DNA of 64,000 bases, taken from positions 20,392-84,391 of the forward strand of contig JBPOHI010000115.1 in assembly GCA_052035735.1 (NCBI GenBank), written 5' to 3'. Numbering within the stretch: the stretch's first letter is position 1; the number at the start of each line of letters is the position of its first letter. Source of the DNA: JAGPDF01 sp052035735. Lineage in GTDB: Bacteria > Acidobacteriota > Thermoanaerobaculia > Multivoradales > JAGPDF01. Positions 50,310-58,892 of the stretch are shown piece after piece. The notes under the pieces were generated by a model that saw nothing but the letters and a program-made list of their open reading frames with translations, did no database searches and was not told the origin of the DNA. A program made the position numbers and the translations under genes.

Positions 50310-52120
50310 TCGGCGGAGGTCGCGATCGCCCGGCCGGTACCTTCCCGCAGGGTCGAATAGCGGCCGAGAGGCGGCACAGGGAAGCTCTCTTGGCGGCCGC
50401 TGGGCCAACGCACCCGCAGCTCGCCGCCGGCGGAGGTACCGCGCAGTCCGAAGAGCAGGCGCGGATCCCTGGCCGACAGGTAGCTGCCGTCGGTGGCCAC
50501 ACGGCGCGTCAACGGCGCCGCTCCCGCGCGATCGAGCGAGACGACCGCGCCCAGAGCGTCACGCTTGCCGGCGGCCTCGAGGAGACGCAAACCGAGCCAC
50601 GACTCCGTGCCGGGGGTCTCGTTGCGTAGCAACCGCGCGGGGCCGCCGTTGTTCGTGATGACCAGATCGGGGTCGCCATCGTCGTCGAAATCGGCGACGA
50701 CGAGCCCGCGTCCGACGTCGCCCGGATCGGTCGAGATGCCGCTCGCGAGCGAAACATCCTCGTAGCGCTCGCCGCGCTTGCCGAGCAGGAGATTGGGCTC
50801 TCCGAGCTCGGTTCCGGCAGTACCATCGTCCATCCTGTCGACGATGCGGACCGCTCCGTTGACGACCGCCATGTCGAGCGCTCCATCGCTGTCGGGGTCG
50901 AACCAAGAGGCCCCGAAACCGGTCCGACCGAGCGTCGCCGCGAGCGTCCGGGTGACCGCGGCGATGTCCTGAAATCCGCCCGCGCCATCGTTGCGCCACA
51001 GCGACATGCCTTCGGAGGCGAGATGGGTCGCGAACAGGTCGACATCCCCGTCGTCGTCGAAGTCCGCCGCGTCGACTCCCATGTCGCCGGTGCGCAGGCC
51101 CGTGGCGCTCAGCGCGCAGCCGAGAAGCTGCCCCTGCTCCTCGAAGGTGCCGTCGCGTCGGTTGCGCCACAGGAAATTCTCGGTGCTGTCGTTGGCGACG
51201 AACAGATCGATCCAGCCGTCGCCGTCGAAGTCGGCGGCGAGCGAGCCGAGTGTCTTGCCCTGCGCCTGCGCGAGTCCCGAGGCGAGCGTCGCGTCTTCGA
51301 AAGTGCCGTCGCCGCGGTTGCGGAAGAGCTTCGAGGGCAGCGCGCGATGGCTCTCCGGCCCACAGTAGTCGGGGCCGCCGCCGGGCCGGAGGCAACTCGT
51401 CCGGTTCGCGGCAGTGAAATCGACGTAGTTGCCGGCGAACAGATCCAGGTCGCCGTCCCGGTCATAGTCGAGAAAGCTCGCCGCAGAGCTCCATCCGCCG
51501 GCGGCGACTCCGGCCTCGGCGGTCCGGTCAAGGAACCGGCAGTCCCCTTGCGCGATCAGCAGACGGTTGGCGCCATAGTTCGTGAGGTACAGGTCGACCC
51601 TGCCGTCGCCGTCGACATCTCCGGTCGCGACCCCCATGCCATACGCCGGGAGATCGAGCCCGCTTCCCTGGGTGGCGTCCGAGAAGCGCCAGGGCGGGTT
51701 CCCGGAAGACTGGCGGATCGTCTCGTTCCGGTAGAGGCGGTCCGTTCGCGACCGCGGCTCAAGCGACGATCCCTGCGATTCCGCAGGCGCACCCGGCAGA
51801 GGCCCTGCCTGGCGCAGCAGCAAGTCGAGGTCGCCATCGCCGTCGCAGTCGAAGGCGGCGGCACCAGAGCCCAGGATCTCGAGCATCCAGCGCTCGCCGG
51901 TCGCGCCGTTGTCGTGGCGGAAGTCGACACCGCTCGCGCGCGCGACCTCGGCGAGGCGCACTTCCGGCCGCCCTCCGTCACTCCGCGGCGCCGGGGGCAC
52001 CTGGCAGGAAGCGGCCGCCACGGCGACAGGAAGCATCCACCGAAGCAAGCTGGCGGCGCGCTCCGCGGTCCGCGTCGCAATGTTCCCTCTGTGGCACCGG
52101 GGCGGGACTGGGTGCGCCAT
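50306..52120 (-). CDS. FG-GAP/VCBS and ASPIC/UnbV (CRTAC1-like) lipoprotein
   Basis: The 604-aa protein starts MAHPVPP and has a late lipoprotein-type signal (LPVAVAAA-SC). It contains about seven FG-GAP repeats with Ca-binding DxDxDGDxD loops (DCDGDGDLDLL, DVDGDGRVDLY, DYDRDGDLDLF, DFDGDGWIDLF, DFDDDGDVDLF, DPDSDGALDM, DFDDDGDPDLV). The C-terminal ASPIC/UnbV domain reads WLGLRLLEAAGKRDALGAVVSL..LLFGLRG..GELRVRWPSG. It is probably a Ca-dependent beta-propeller on the outer surface. A TAGTTT box lies 10 bases before the ATG; ATG 52036 is a shorter alternative start. It is followed by the coupled TMTC-like gene. Confidence 0.85.
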   Translation of the reverse strand: MAHPVPPRCHRGNIATRTAERAASLLRWMLPVAVAAASCQVPPAPRSDGGRPEVRLAEVARASGVDFRHDNGATGERWMLEILGSGAAAFDCDGDGDLDLLLRQAGPLPGAPAESQGSSLEPRSRTDRLYRNETIRQSSGNPPWRFSDATQGSGLDLPAYGMGVATGDVDGDGRVDLYLTNYGANRLLIAQGDCRFLDRTAEAGVAAGGWSSAASFLDYDRDGDLDLFAGNYVDFTAANRTSCLRPGGGPDYCGPESHRALPSKLFRNRGDGTFEDATLASGLAQAQGKTLGSLAADFDGDGWIDLFVANDSTENFLWRNRRDGTFEEQGQLLGCALSATGLRTGDMGVDAADFDDDGDVDLFATHLASEGMSLWRNDGAGGFQDIAAVTRTLAATLGRTGFGASWFDPDSDGALDMAVVNGAVRIVDRMDDGTAGTELGEPNLLLGKRGERYEDVSLASGISTDPGDVGRGLVVADFDDDGDPDLVITNNGGPARLLRNETPGTESWLGLRLLEAAGKRDALGAVVSLDRAGAAPLTRRVATDGSYLSARDPRLLFGLRGTSAGGELRVRWPSGRQESFPVPPLGRYSTLREGTGRAIATSAE

Positions 52121-52130
52121 TCCGAGGGGG

Positions 52131-52136
52131 AAACTA
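52131..52136 (-). promoter_or_regulatory. TAGTTT -10-like box of the ASPIC/UnbV gene (leaderless candidate)
   Basis: On the minus strand TAGTTT is followed by 10 bases and the ATG at 52120. The intervening CCCCCTCGGA has no good SD. Confidence 0.35.
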
Positions 52137-52208
52137 CCCCAGCGAGCGCGATCCCCGATCGCCGAGGAGGGGCGAAAAGTCCCCTTGCGCTCGGTCCGCT
52201 CGATACAG

Positions 52209-52214
52209 TAGGAT
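52209..52214 (+). promoter_or_regulatory. TAGGAT putative -10 box of the P-domain operon
   Basis: TAGGAT lies 35 bases before the ATG at 52250; GGGAGGAA at 52236-52243 is the ribosome-binding site. It would drive the P-domain, glycosyltransferase and TPR lipoprotein genes. Confidence 0.35.
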
Positions 52215-52249
52215 GCGAGATTATCTTGTCCCTCTGGGAGGAATGGAAG

Positions 52250-52891
52250 ATGAAATACTCTAGGCATTGGCTTGCCTTGGCGGGGCTGGCGACACTCGCA
52301 ACCTTGCCGCTCTGGGCCGGCAGCGGCCCGTACACGACGGCGGATCCGCCGATCGCCATCACCGACAACACGGGCGCGCTCGGAACCTGTCAGACGATCA
52401 CCGTGCCCTCGGTCCCGGGCGAGGACATCACGGGAACGGTGTCGGTACAGATCACGGCGAGCCACAGCTGGGTCGGCGACTTGACCTTTCGCCTCCAGCC
52501 GCCGGTGGGAACCAACCTGACGCTGCTCAATCGTCCGGGCCGATCGGGCGTTGGCGCCGGAGAGAGCGATGACTTCGCCACGGCGACTCCCATCACCTAC
52601 GACGACGCCGCCGCAAGTTTGACGAGCGCCGAGAGCATCGGGCTGGCCTGCACCGGCGTCATCGGCGCGGGCTGCGGCCCGAACAACTACATCCCCGCCC
52701 CCGACGCCACCGACACTCCGATCGCCGGCGAGGGCACGAACCTCGCGCAGTTCACCGGCGGCCAGCGGAACGGCGTCTGGACGCTCTGCGCCGGCGACTC
52801 GGCAAGCGGCGACACGGGGACTCTCACCTCCTGGTCGCTCACCTTCGTCAACTCGACCCCGGTCGAGCTCCTGAGCTTCGGCGTGGAGTGA
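52250..52891 (+). CDS. Secreted proprotein-convertase P-domain protein
   Basis: The 213-aa protein has a signal peptide (WLALAGLATLATLPLWA-GS) and a single P-domain: ISVQ-type beta sandwich with VSVQITASHSWVGDLTFRLQPPVGTNLTLLNRPG, then FTGGQRNGVWTLCAGDSASGDTGTLTSWSLTF. In proteases this domain assists folding; here there is no protease. The tail TPVELLSFGVE follows the domain directly; a PVEL.SF.VE ending occurs in several secreted proteins of such bacteria and may be a linker or signal. It overlaps the downstream glycosyltransferase gene by GTGA. Confidence 0.85.
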   Translation: MKYSRHWLALAGLATLATLPLWAGSGPYTTADPPIAITDNTGALGTCQTITVPSVPGEDITGTVSVQITASHSWVGDLTFRLQPPVGTNLTLLNRPGRSGVGAGESDDFATATPITYDDAAASLTSAESIGLACTGVIGAGCGPNNYIPAPDATDTPIAGEGTNLAQFTGGQRNGVWTLCAGDSASGDTGTLTSWSLTFVNSTPVELLSFGVE

Positions 52892-54675
52892 CCCAGCAGC
52901 GGATCGCGGCGGAACTCCCGCCCGCTCCCGAGGCCACCGTTCCGCAAGGAGCGGTGGCCTTTCGCTTTCCGGCGATCGCGGTCGCCGGACTCGCGCTCCT
53001 CGTGCGCCTCGCGGTGCTCGCCGGGACGCAAGGCCTGCCGTTCTTTCGCGGCCCGATCGGCGATGCCAAGGCCTATCTCGATTGGTCGGCGCGAATCGCC
53101 GCCGGTGACTGGCTCGGGCGCGCCGAAGGGCTCTTCTACCAGGCACCGCTCTACCCCTACCTCCTGGCCTCCCTGCGCGCGACCTTCGGCCTCGACGGCG
53201 CGCTGCTCGCCGTGCGCCTGCTGCAGATCGGGTTCGCCGCGTTCGCCTGCGGCGTGCTCGTCGAGATCGGCGCGCGGGCACATTCCCGCGCCGCCGGTCT
53301 CGCTTCAGGCCTCGCGCTGGCGCTCTACGCCCCCTCCATCGTGCTCGACGTTCAGCTCGCCAAGGAGAGTCTGGTCGTCTCGCTGGGGGTTCTCGCTCTC
53401 GGCGTCCTTCTCGCCGCCGCCCGCGCGCAGGGCGTCGGGCTCATCTTCGGAGCCGGCGTGCTCCTCGGCGCGATCTGTCTTCTGCGCGAGAGCGCGCTGC
53501 TGCTCGCGGCGGCTGTCGGAGTCTGGACCTGGATCGCCTTTCCCGGCGACGGGCAGCTGACCGCCGCAACTCCCGCTTCCCGTCAACGGTCGGGAGCTCG
53601 CGCCCGCAGATTGCTCCTTTGGGGCGCGGGCCTGCTCCTCATGCTCGCACCGGTTGCGACGCGGAACTTCGTCGTCGGCGGGGAGCTCGCCCTCACCACG
53701 GCGCAGGCGGGCCCCAACTTCTATATCGGTAACCACGCCGGCGCGACCGGTTCCTACACACCGCTGCGCGCCGGCCGGGGCGACGCGCAGTTCGAGCGCC
53801 GCGACGCAACCGAGCTTGCCGAGGCGGCCCGCGGTGAGCGGCTCTCGGCGCTCGCGGTCTCGGCCTACTGGTTCTCGCGAGGGTTCGGCTTCTGGAGGAA
53901 CGAGCCGATCGCCGCCGCGAGCCTCCTGATGCGGAAGCTCCGCCTCGCTCTTCAGGCGGAGGAGATCACCGACATCGAGGCCGACTGGATCTATGCGCGC
54001 GCCTCCCCCTTGCTGCGGGCACTGGGCTACTTCGGTCACTTCGGAGTGCTCGCGCCTCTCGCGCTGATGGGCCTCTTGTGGGATTGGCGGGGACTCCCTG
54101 CGCGCGACCGGACCCTGCTCCTCGCCTGGCTGGGAGCGGCCTTCGCCGGACTCGTCCTGTTCTACGTTCTCGGCCGCTATCGAGCGCTGCTCCTTCCGCC
54201 GCTCTTCCTGCTCGCCGGCATCGCTATTTCGCGGCTCGCGAGCTGCATCGGCCGGCGCCGCAGGCTACCGGGTACGTGGACCGGCATCGCCTTTGCGGCC
54301 TCGGGACTGCTCGTCTTCTTCGCCAATGGACCAGGCAGGTTCGCTTCACCGCCGGCACCGGCCGAGGCGAATCTCGCCCTCGCCTATGCGCTTGAAGGGC
54401 GCTTCGCCGAGGCCGAAGACGCCTACCGACGGGCGCTCGCCCTGGATCCGGAACACTTCGGGGCGCGGCTGGGCCTGGGCAACCTCCTCTTGGTCGGCGG
54501 CAGATCTGTCGCAGCGTTGCCGCACCTCGAGCGCGCCGCGGCCCTGCAGCCGCAAGATGTCGATGCGCGACGTCAACTCGCCATCGCCGCCGAAGCTGTG
54601 AGAGCCTCTTCTACCGCTCCTTCCGGCGCCGGGGACCGGCTCCCGAGGGGCAGCGAAGGCGAGCGGGCGCCATGA
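52888..54675 (+). CDS. ArnT/PMT-type membrane glycosyltransferase with TPR end
   Basis: The 595-aa protein has about ten helices and GT-C features: GPIGDAKAYLDWSARIAAGDWLG in the first outer loop (conserved acidic residues), then FYQAPLYPYLLASL. Two TPR-like units (LALAYALEGRFAEAEDAYRRALALDPEHFGARLGLGNLLL) form the C-terminus. It starts at GTG overlapping the P-domain protein stop. It may glycosylate that protein; this is inferred from coupling. The following TPR lipoprotein overlaps its end by ATGA. Confidence 0.82.
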   Translation: MTQQRIAAELPPAPEATVPQGAVAFRFPAIAVAGLALLVRLAVLAGTQGLPFFRGPIGDAKAYLDWSARIAAGDWLGRAEGLFYQAPLYPYLLASLRATFGLDGALLAVRLLQIGFAAFACGVLVEIGARAHSRAAGLASGLALALYAPSIVLDVQLAKESLVVSLGVLALGVLLAAARAQGVGLIFGAGVLLGAICLLRESALLLAAAVGVWTWIAFPGDGQLTAATPASRQRSGARARRLLLWGAGLLLMLAPVATRNFVVGGELALTTAQAGPNFYIGNHAGATGSYTPLRAGRGDAQFERRDATELAEAARGERLSALAVSAYWFSRGFGFWRNEPIAAASLLMRKLRLALQAEEITDIEADWIYARASPLLRALGYFGHFGVLAPLALMGLLWDWRGLPARDRTLLLAWLGAAFAGLVLFYVLGRYRALLLPPLFLLAGIAISRLASCIGRRRRLPGTWTGIAFAASGLLVFFANGPGRFASPPAPAEANLALAYALEGRFAEAEDAYRRALALDPEHFGARLGLGNLLLVGGRSVAALPHLERAAALQPQDVDARRQLAIAAEAVRASSTAPSGAGDRLPRGSEGERAP

Positions 54676-54692
54676 CCCTCAGAGGAGCCTCC

Positions 54693-56333
54693 ATGCCCAT
54701 GATCCAAGCGCACGCGCACCGCGAGACCATTCGGATCGCGGTCGCGCCCGTCCTGCTTCTGCTCCTCACGAACGGTTGCCACTCCGACTCTCGCCGCCCG
54801 GCGCTCGAACCGGTCGAGCTCCCCGGACTCGGGCGCCTCGATCCCGCGATTCGCACCGAGATCGAGCGCCGCCGCGCGCACGTCGAAGAGGTCGCCGCGC
54901 GGTCTGCCGCTCCAGTAACCGAGCTCGCGGAGGCCTACGGAACGCTCGGCCGGATCCTCGACGCGCACGAGGTCACCGCAGCCGCTGCGCGCTGCTACGA
55001 CAATGCTGGCCGGCTCGCACCGCGCGAGTTCGCCTGGCCCTACTTGCGGGGTCAGCTCGCTCTGGCAACCGGTGCCGCCAACTCGCCCGAAGTGGCACAG
55101 CGGGCGTTCGAACAGGCGCTTGCGATCTCTCCCGAGCAGCCGCTCGCTCTCGTCGGAGCGGCGCGGGTAGCGGCGCTCCTCGGCGACTGGCTGAAGAGCC
55201 GCCAACTTGCCGAACGCGCCCTCGGACGCGACCCCGGCCTGGCCCTCGCATGGAGCGTGCTCGCCAACGCGCAACTGGGCGGCGACGATGCCGCGGGAGC
55301 GGCCGCCTCGCTGCGCCGCGCGCTCCAGCTTCAGCCGTCGGCGACGCGGCTGCGCGCGCAGCTCGCCACGGCGCTCGCGCGCGCCGGCGACACTGCCGGC
55401 AGCCAAGCCGAAGAGCGGCTTCGGGGGGAAGGGATCGTCGCGGTGGACGACCCTTGGCTGCAGCAGGTCGCCGATGAGCGGCGCGACGCCGTCGGCCGTC
55501 GAGCTGCGGGCGAGCGGCTGTTTCTCGCCGGCGACTTCGCCCACGCCCTGGTCGAATTCGAAGCCGCGGTCGCAGCTGCGCCGGACGACCCCGAAGGCCG
55601 CATCGGCCTCGGGTCGGCGCTCGCCAAGAGCGGCCGCTGGCCGGAAGCCGCCGATCAGTATCGCGAGGCCCTGCGCCGGGCACCTGGTCACGCCCTCGGG
55701 CACTTCAACCTCGCTGTTGCCCATCAGCAACTCGGCCAAGAAAGCGAGGGGGCGAGCCGCAAACGAGCTCGGGAAGAGGCACTCGAGCACTATCGCGCCG
55801 CCTTGGACACCGATCGCGGTCTCGACGACGCGCGGCTGAACTTGGCCCACCTGCTTCGCCGCATGGATCGTTGCACCGAGGCCGAAGTCGAGTACGCAGA
55901 TCTCCTGGCGCGCAATCCGGCGCGCGCCGCCGCGGCCTCCGGACTCGCCGCCTGCTCGGCCCGCCGGGGCGACTACGCGGGCAGTCTCGCGGTGGCGGAT
56001 CGAGGCCTGCAGGCGGCGCCTGGCAACTCCAGCCTGCAGCTCACACGCGCCCGACTGCTCGCGGCAGCTCCCGACGACCGCGTCCGCAACGGCTCCGACG
56101 CCTTCTCGATGGCGCAGGCCCTTGTCGCTGCGGGAACTTCGCCACTCGCCGTCGAAACCGCCGCCATGGCCCTCGCCGAGACCGGCGCTTTCGCCGCCGC
56201 GGTCGCGGGACAGGAGGCAGCGATCACCGCTGCGGAGGCCGCGCACTTCTCGCCCGCGGCGATGGCGCGCTTGCGCAAGAACCTCGAGCGCTACCGGCGC
56301 GGGGAGCCGTGCCGGGACCCGGCGCTCGACTGA
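54693..56333 (+). CDS. TPR-repeat lipoprotein
   Basis: The 546-aa protein has a lipoprotein signal (VAPVLLLLLTN-GC) and 10 or more TPR units (AEAYGTLGRILDAHEVTAAAARCYDNAGRLAP; EVAQRAFEQALAISPEQPLALVGAARVAALLGDW; AHALVEFEAAVAAAPDDPEGRIGLGSALAKSGRWPEAADQYREALRRAPG). The region resembles TPR parts of ASPIC/UnbV-type proteins. It is probably a periplasmic scaffold. The ATG at 54693 has AGAGGAG 5 bases upstream; the ATG at 54672 overlaps the previous stop (ATGA) and may also be used. Confidence 0.8.
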   Translation: MPMIQAHAHRETIRIAVAPVLLLLLTNGCHSDSRRPALEPVELPGLGRLDPAIRTEIERRRAHVEEVAARSAAPVTELAEAYGTLGRILDAHEVTAAAARCYDNAGRLAPREFAWPYLRGQLALATGAANSPEVAQRAFEQALAISPEQPLALVGAARVAALLGDWLKSRQLAERALGRDPGLALAWSVLANAQLGGDDAAGAAASLRRALQLQPSATRLRAQLATALARAGDTAGSQAEERLRGEGIVAVDDPWLQQVADERRDAVGRRAAGERLFLAGDFAHALVEFEAAVAAAPDDPEGRIGLGSALAKSGRWPEAADQYREALRRAPGHALGHFNLAVAHQQLGQESEGASRKRAREEALEHYRAALDTDRGLDDARLNLAHLLRRMDRCTEAEVEYADLLARNPARAAAASGLAACSARRGDYAGSLAVADRGLQAAPGNSSLQLTRARLLAAAPDDRVRNGSDAFSMAQALVAAGTSPLAVETAAMALAETGAFAAAVAGQEAAITAAEAAHFSPAAMARLRKNLERYRRGEPCRDPALD

Positions 56334-56357
56334 CCTCTCGCGAAGTGACGGCCGGGC

Positions 56358-56363
56358 TAGAAT
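56358..56363 (+). promoter_or_regulatory. TAGAAT -10 box of the aminotransferase (leaderless candidate)
   Basis: TAGAAT is followed by CCCCACC and then ATG (56371): a 7-base gap with no SD. This is the clearest leaderless arrangement in the window. Confidence 0.55.
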
Positions 56364-56370
56364 CCCCACC

Positions 56371-57645
56371 ATGACACCTCACGTCTCCGCGCGCGGCCGA
56401 CTGATGCCGGCCTCTCCGATCCGCAAGCTGATGCCGGTGGCCGAGGAGGCCAAGCGGCGCGGCGTCAAGGTCTACCACCTCAACATCGGCCAGCCCGACC
56501 TCGAAACGCCGGCAGTGATGCGGGCGCGGCTCGAGCGCGCCGACAAGGTCTTCGCCTACACGCCGTCGAACGGCACCTCGGAGTACCTCGAGTCGCTGCG
56601 CGTCTACTACAGCCGCCTCGGGCTCGACCTCGAGCTCGACGAGCTCATCGCCACGACCGGCGGCAGCGAGGCGCTGCTCTTCGCCTTCTTCGCCTGCACC
56701 GGGGACGGTGACGACGCCCTGGTCGTCGAGCCCTACTACACCAACTACAACTCGTTCGCGACGATGGCCGGCGTGCGCCTCGTGCCGCTGCGCAGCAAGG
56801 GCGAGGACGGCTTCCATCTGCCGCCGCGCGAGGCCTGGGAGCGCGCCCTCACGCCGCGCACCCGCCTGGTGCTGCTGTGCAATCCGAACAACCCGACCGG
56901 CACGGTCTACTCGCGCGCCGAGCTCGAGATGGTGGCCGCCTTCTGCCGCGATCACGGCCTCTTCCTGGTCGCCGACGAGGTCTATCGCGAGTTCGTCTAC
57001 GACGGCGCCCATTCGACGTCAGCGCTCTCGCTCGCCGGCTACGAGGACCACGTCATCGTCGTCGACAGCCTGTCGAAGCGCTACAGCGCCTGCGGCATTC
57101 GCCTGGGCTCGTTCGCCACCCGCAACGGCGAGGTCTACCAGGCGGCCTTGCGCATGGCGCAGGGGCGCCTGTCGCCGCCCGGCCTGGCGCAGCTCGTGGC
57201 CTCCGGCGCGGTCGAGCTCGGCAAGGAGTACTTCGACCAGGTGGCCGCCGAATACCAGAGCCGCCGCGACCTGCTCTTCGACGGTCTGACTTCGATCCCC
57301 GGAGTCTTCCTGCGCAAGCCCGAGGGTGCGTTCTACTTCATTGCCCGCCTGCCGATCCAGGACAGCGAGGATTTCGCGCGCTTCCTCCTGGCCGAGTTCG
57401 CCCACCAGCAGTCGACGGTCATGGTCGCACCGGCGCCAGGCTTCTACGCCACCCGCGGGCTCGGCAACGACGAGGTGCGGATCGCCTACGTGCTCAAGAA
57501 GGAGGATCTTTCGCGCGCAGTCGAGGTGTTCGCCGCCGGCCTCACCGCGTACCGCACGGCACGCGGTCTCGGCCCGATCGAAGGCGTCGCGGAGGCCGCC
57601 GCCACGCGCTCCCGGCGACCCGACTTCTTCACCCCGGCCGTCTGA
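56371..57645 (+). CDS. Class I/II pyridoxal-phosphate aminotransferase
   Basis: The 424-aa enzyme has the fold-type I motifs NIGQPDLETP, TTGGSEALLFAF, CNPNNPTGTVYSRAEL, ADEVYREFVYDG and the Schiff-base lysine K236 in DSLSKRYSACGIRLG. The family includes aspartate and aromatic aminotransferases; the exact amino donor cannot be told by eye. The start is set by the TAGAAT box 7 bases upstream. The next gene follows by 43 bases on the same strand. Confidence 0.92.
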   Translation: MTPHVSARGRLMPASPIRKLMPVAEEAKRRGVKVYHLNIGQPDLETPAVMRARLERADKVFAYTPSNGTSEYLESLRVYYSRLGLDLELDELIATTGGSEALLFAFFACTGDGDDALVVEPYYTNYNSFATMAGVRLVPLRSKGEDGFHLPPREAWERALTPRTRLVLLCNPNNPTGTVYSRAELEMVAAFCRDHGLFLVADEVYREFVYDGAHSTSALSLAGYEDHVIVVDSLSKRYSACGIRLGSFATRNGEVYQAALRMAQGRLSPPGLAQLVASGAVELGKEYFDQVAAEYQSRRDLLFDGLTSIPGVFLRKPEGAFYFIARLPIQDSEDFARFLLAEFAHQQSTVMVAPAPGFYATRGLGNDEVRIAYVLKKEDLSRAVEVFAAGLTAYRTARGLGPIEGVAEAAATRSRRPDFFTPAV

Positions 57646-57688
57646 GCGCCCGCCGGCGCTCTCGGCTGTCTGCGAAGGGGACGCGCGC

Positions 57689-58753
57689 ATGCTGATCTAC
57701 GGCGCCAACGGCTACACCGGAGAGCTCATCGCCCGCGAAGCTCTGCGCCGGGGCCTCGCTCCCACGCTCGCCGGCCGCAATGCCCTCGCCCTGGCGACGC
57801 TGGCCCGAGATCTCGACCTCCCCTACCGGGCTTTTTCGCTGGACGATCCGCAGGCGCTGCGACAGGCCCTGATCGATGCCGGCTCCCCGGCGGTGCTGCA
57901 TTGCGCCGGGCCGTTCGTGCGCACCAGCCGGCCGATGGTCGACGCCTGTCTCGCCGCCGGCGCGAGCTACCTCGACATTACCGGCGAGATCGCGGTCTTC
58001 GAATCGGTCCTGAAGCGCGATGCCGAGGCGCGCGCAGCCGGCCTCGTCCTCCTGCCGGGCGTGGGCTTCGACGTCGTGCCGACCGACTGCCTGGCGCTCG
58101 AGCTCAAGGAGGCGCTGCCCGACGCGACTCACCTCGATCTCGCCTTCGTCGCCGAAGGGGGCGGCTGGAGCCGCGGCACGCTGGCGACGATGCTCGAGAG
58201 CCTGCCGCACGCCGGCGCCATGCGCCGGAACGGCCGCATCGTGCCGCTGCCGCTCGCGGCCGAGACGATGGAGATCGACCTGCCGGTGGGCCGGCGCACG
58301 GTGATGAGCATCGCCTGGGGAGACATCGCGACCGCCTTTCGCACCACCGGCATCCCCAACATCCGGACGTTCACCGGTGTCCCCGCGCGCACGGTGCGGC
58401 GCCTGCGCCGATTCCGTCCGCTGCTGCCCCTGGCCGGCTCGAAGCCGGTGAAGCGCCTGTTGCAGCTCTGGGTGCGGCGCACGGTCAGCGGCCCGAGCGC
58501 CGCCCAGCGCAGCGCCGGCAAGAGCTGGATCTGGGGCGAGGTACGCAACGCGCAGGGCAAGAGCGTCAGCCGCTGCTTCGCGACCGCCGAGGGCTATGCC
58601 CTCACCGGACGCACCGCCGTCGAGGCCTGGATCCGGGTCGGGCGCGGCGCCGTTCCGCCGGGCGCCTGGACGCCAGCGCGCGCCTTCGGCGCTTCGTTCA
58701 TCGCCGAGTTCGACGAAGAGATCCACTCCGCGCGCGAGCCTCGAGGCAGGTAA
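57689..58753 (+). CDS. Saccharopine dehydrogenase/trans-acting enoyl reductase-like protein
   Basis: The 354-aa protein begins with an NAD(P)-binding Rossmann motif, GANGYTGELIAREALRRG, and continues with VLHCAGPFVRTSRPMVDACLAAGASYLDITGEI, the saccharopine-reductase-like pattern shared with mycobacterial trans-acting enoyl reductases. The substrate is unknown. GAAGGGG lies 8 bases before the ATG, so this start is preferred over upstream in-frame codons. A strong terminator follows the gene. Confidence 0.85.
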   Translation: MLIYGANGYTGELIAREALRRGLAPTLAGRNALALATLARDLDLPYRAFSLDDPQALRQALIDAGSPAVLHCAGPFVRTSRPMVDACLAAGASYLDITGEIAVFESVLKRDAEARAAGLVLLPGVGFDVVPTDCLALELKEALPDATHLDLAFVAEGGGWSRGTLATMLESLPHAGAMRRNGRIVPLPLAAETMEIDLPVGRRTVMSIAWGDIATAFRTTGIPNIRTFTGVPARTVRRLRRFRPLLPLAGSKPVKRLLQLWVRRTVSGPSAAQRSAGKSWIWGEVRNAQGKSVSRCFATAEGYALTGRTAVEAWIRVGRGAVPPGAWTPARAFGASFIAEFDEEIHSAREPRGR

Positions 58754-58826
58754 CTTTTCTCCGCCGTCCCCGTATCTCCCGGTGAAGGCGAGAGCAACGA
58801 TCTCTCCTCCAGTTTCTCCTTGGGAA

Positions 58827-58856
58827 GGGCGTCGCCGCAGGCGGCGCCCTCTTTTT
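58827..58856 (+). terminator. Rho-independent terminator
   Basis: GGGCGTCGCC and GGCGGCGCCC form a 10-bp stem with one mismatch around a GCA loop, followed by TCTTTTT. It ends the aminotransferase-reductase transcript. Confidence 0.85.
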
Positions 58857-58877
58857 ATGCCGCGCGCGTTGCAGGTC

Positions 58878-58883
58878 TACAAT
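58878..58883 (+). promoter_or_regulatory. TACAAT -10 box of the DUF2911 gene (leaderless candidate)
   Basis: TACAAT lies between the terminator and the ATG (58893) with a 9-base gap and no SD. Confidence 0.5.
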
Positions 58884-58892
58884 ACCCAGACG

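Noticed and set aside
50306..53281. ASPIC/UnbV protein read as 991 aa
   Set aside because: The extra N-terminal 387 codons are antisense to the P-domain and glycosyltransferase genes; the lipoprotein signal places the start at 52120 or 52036.
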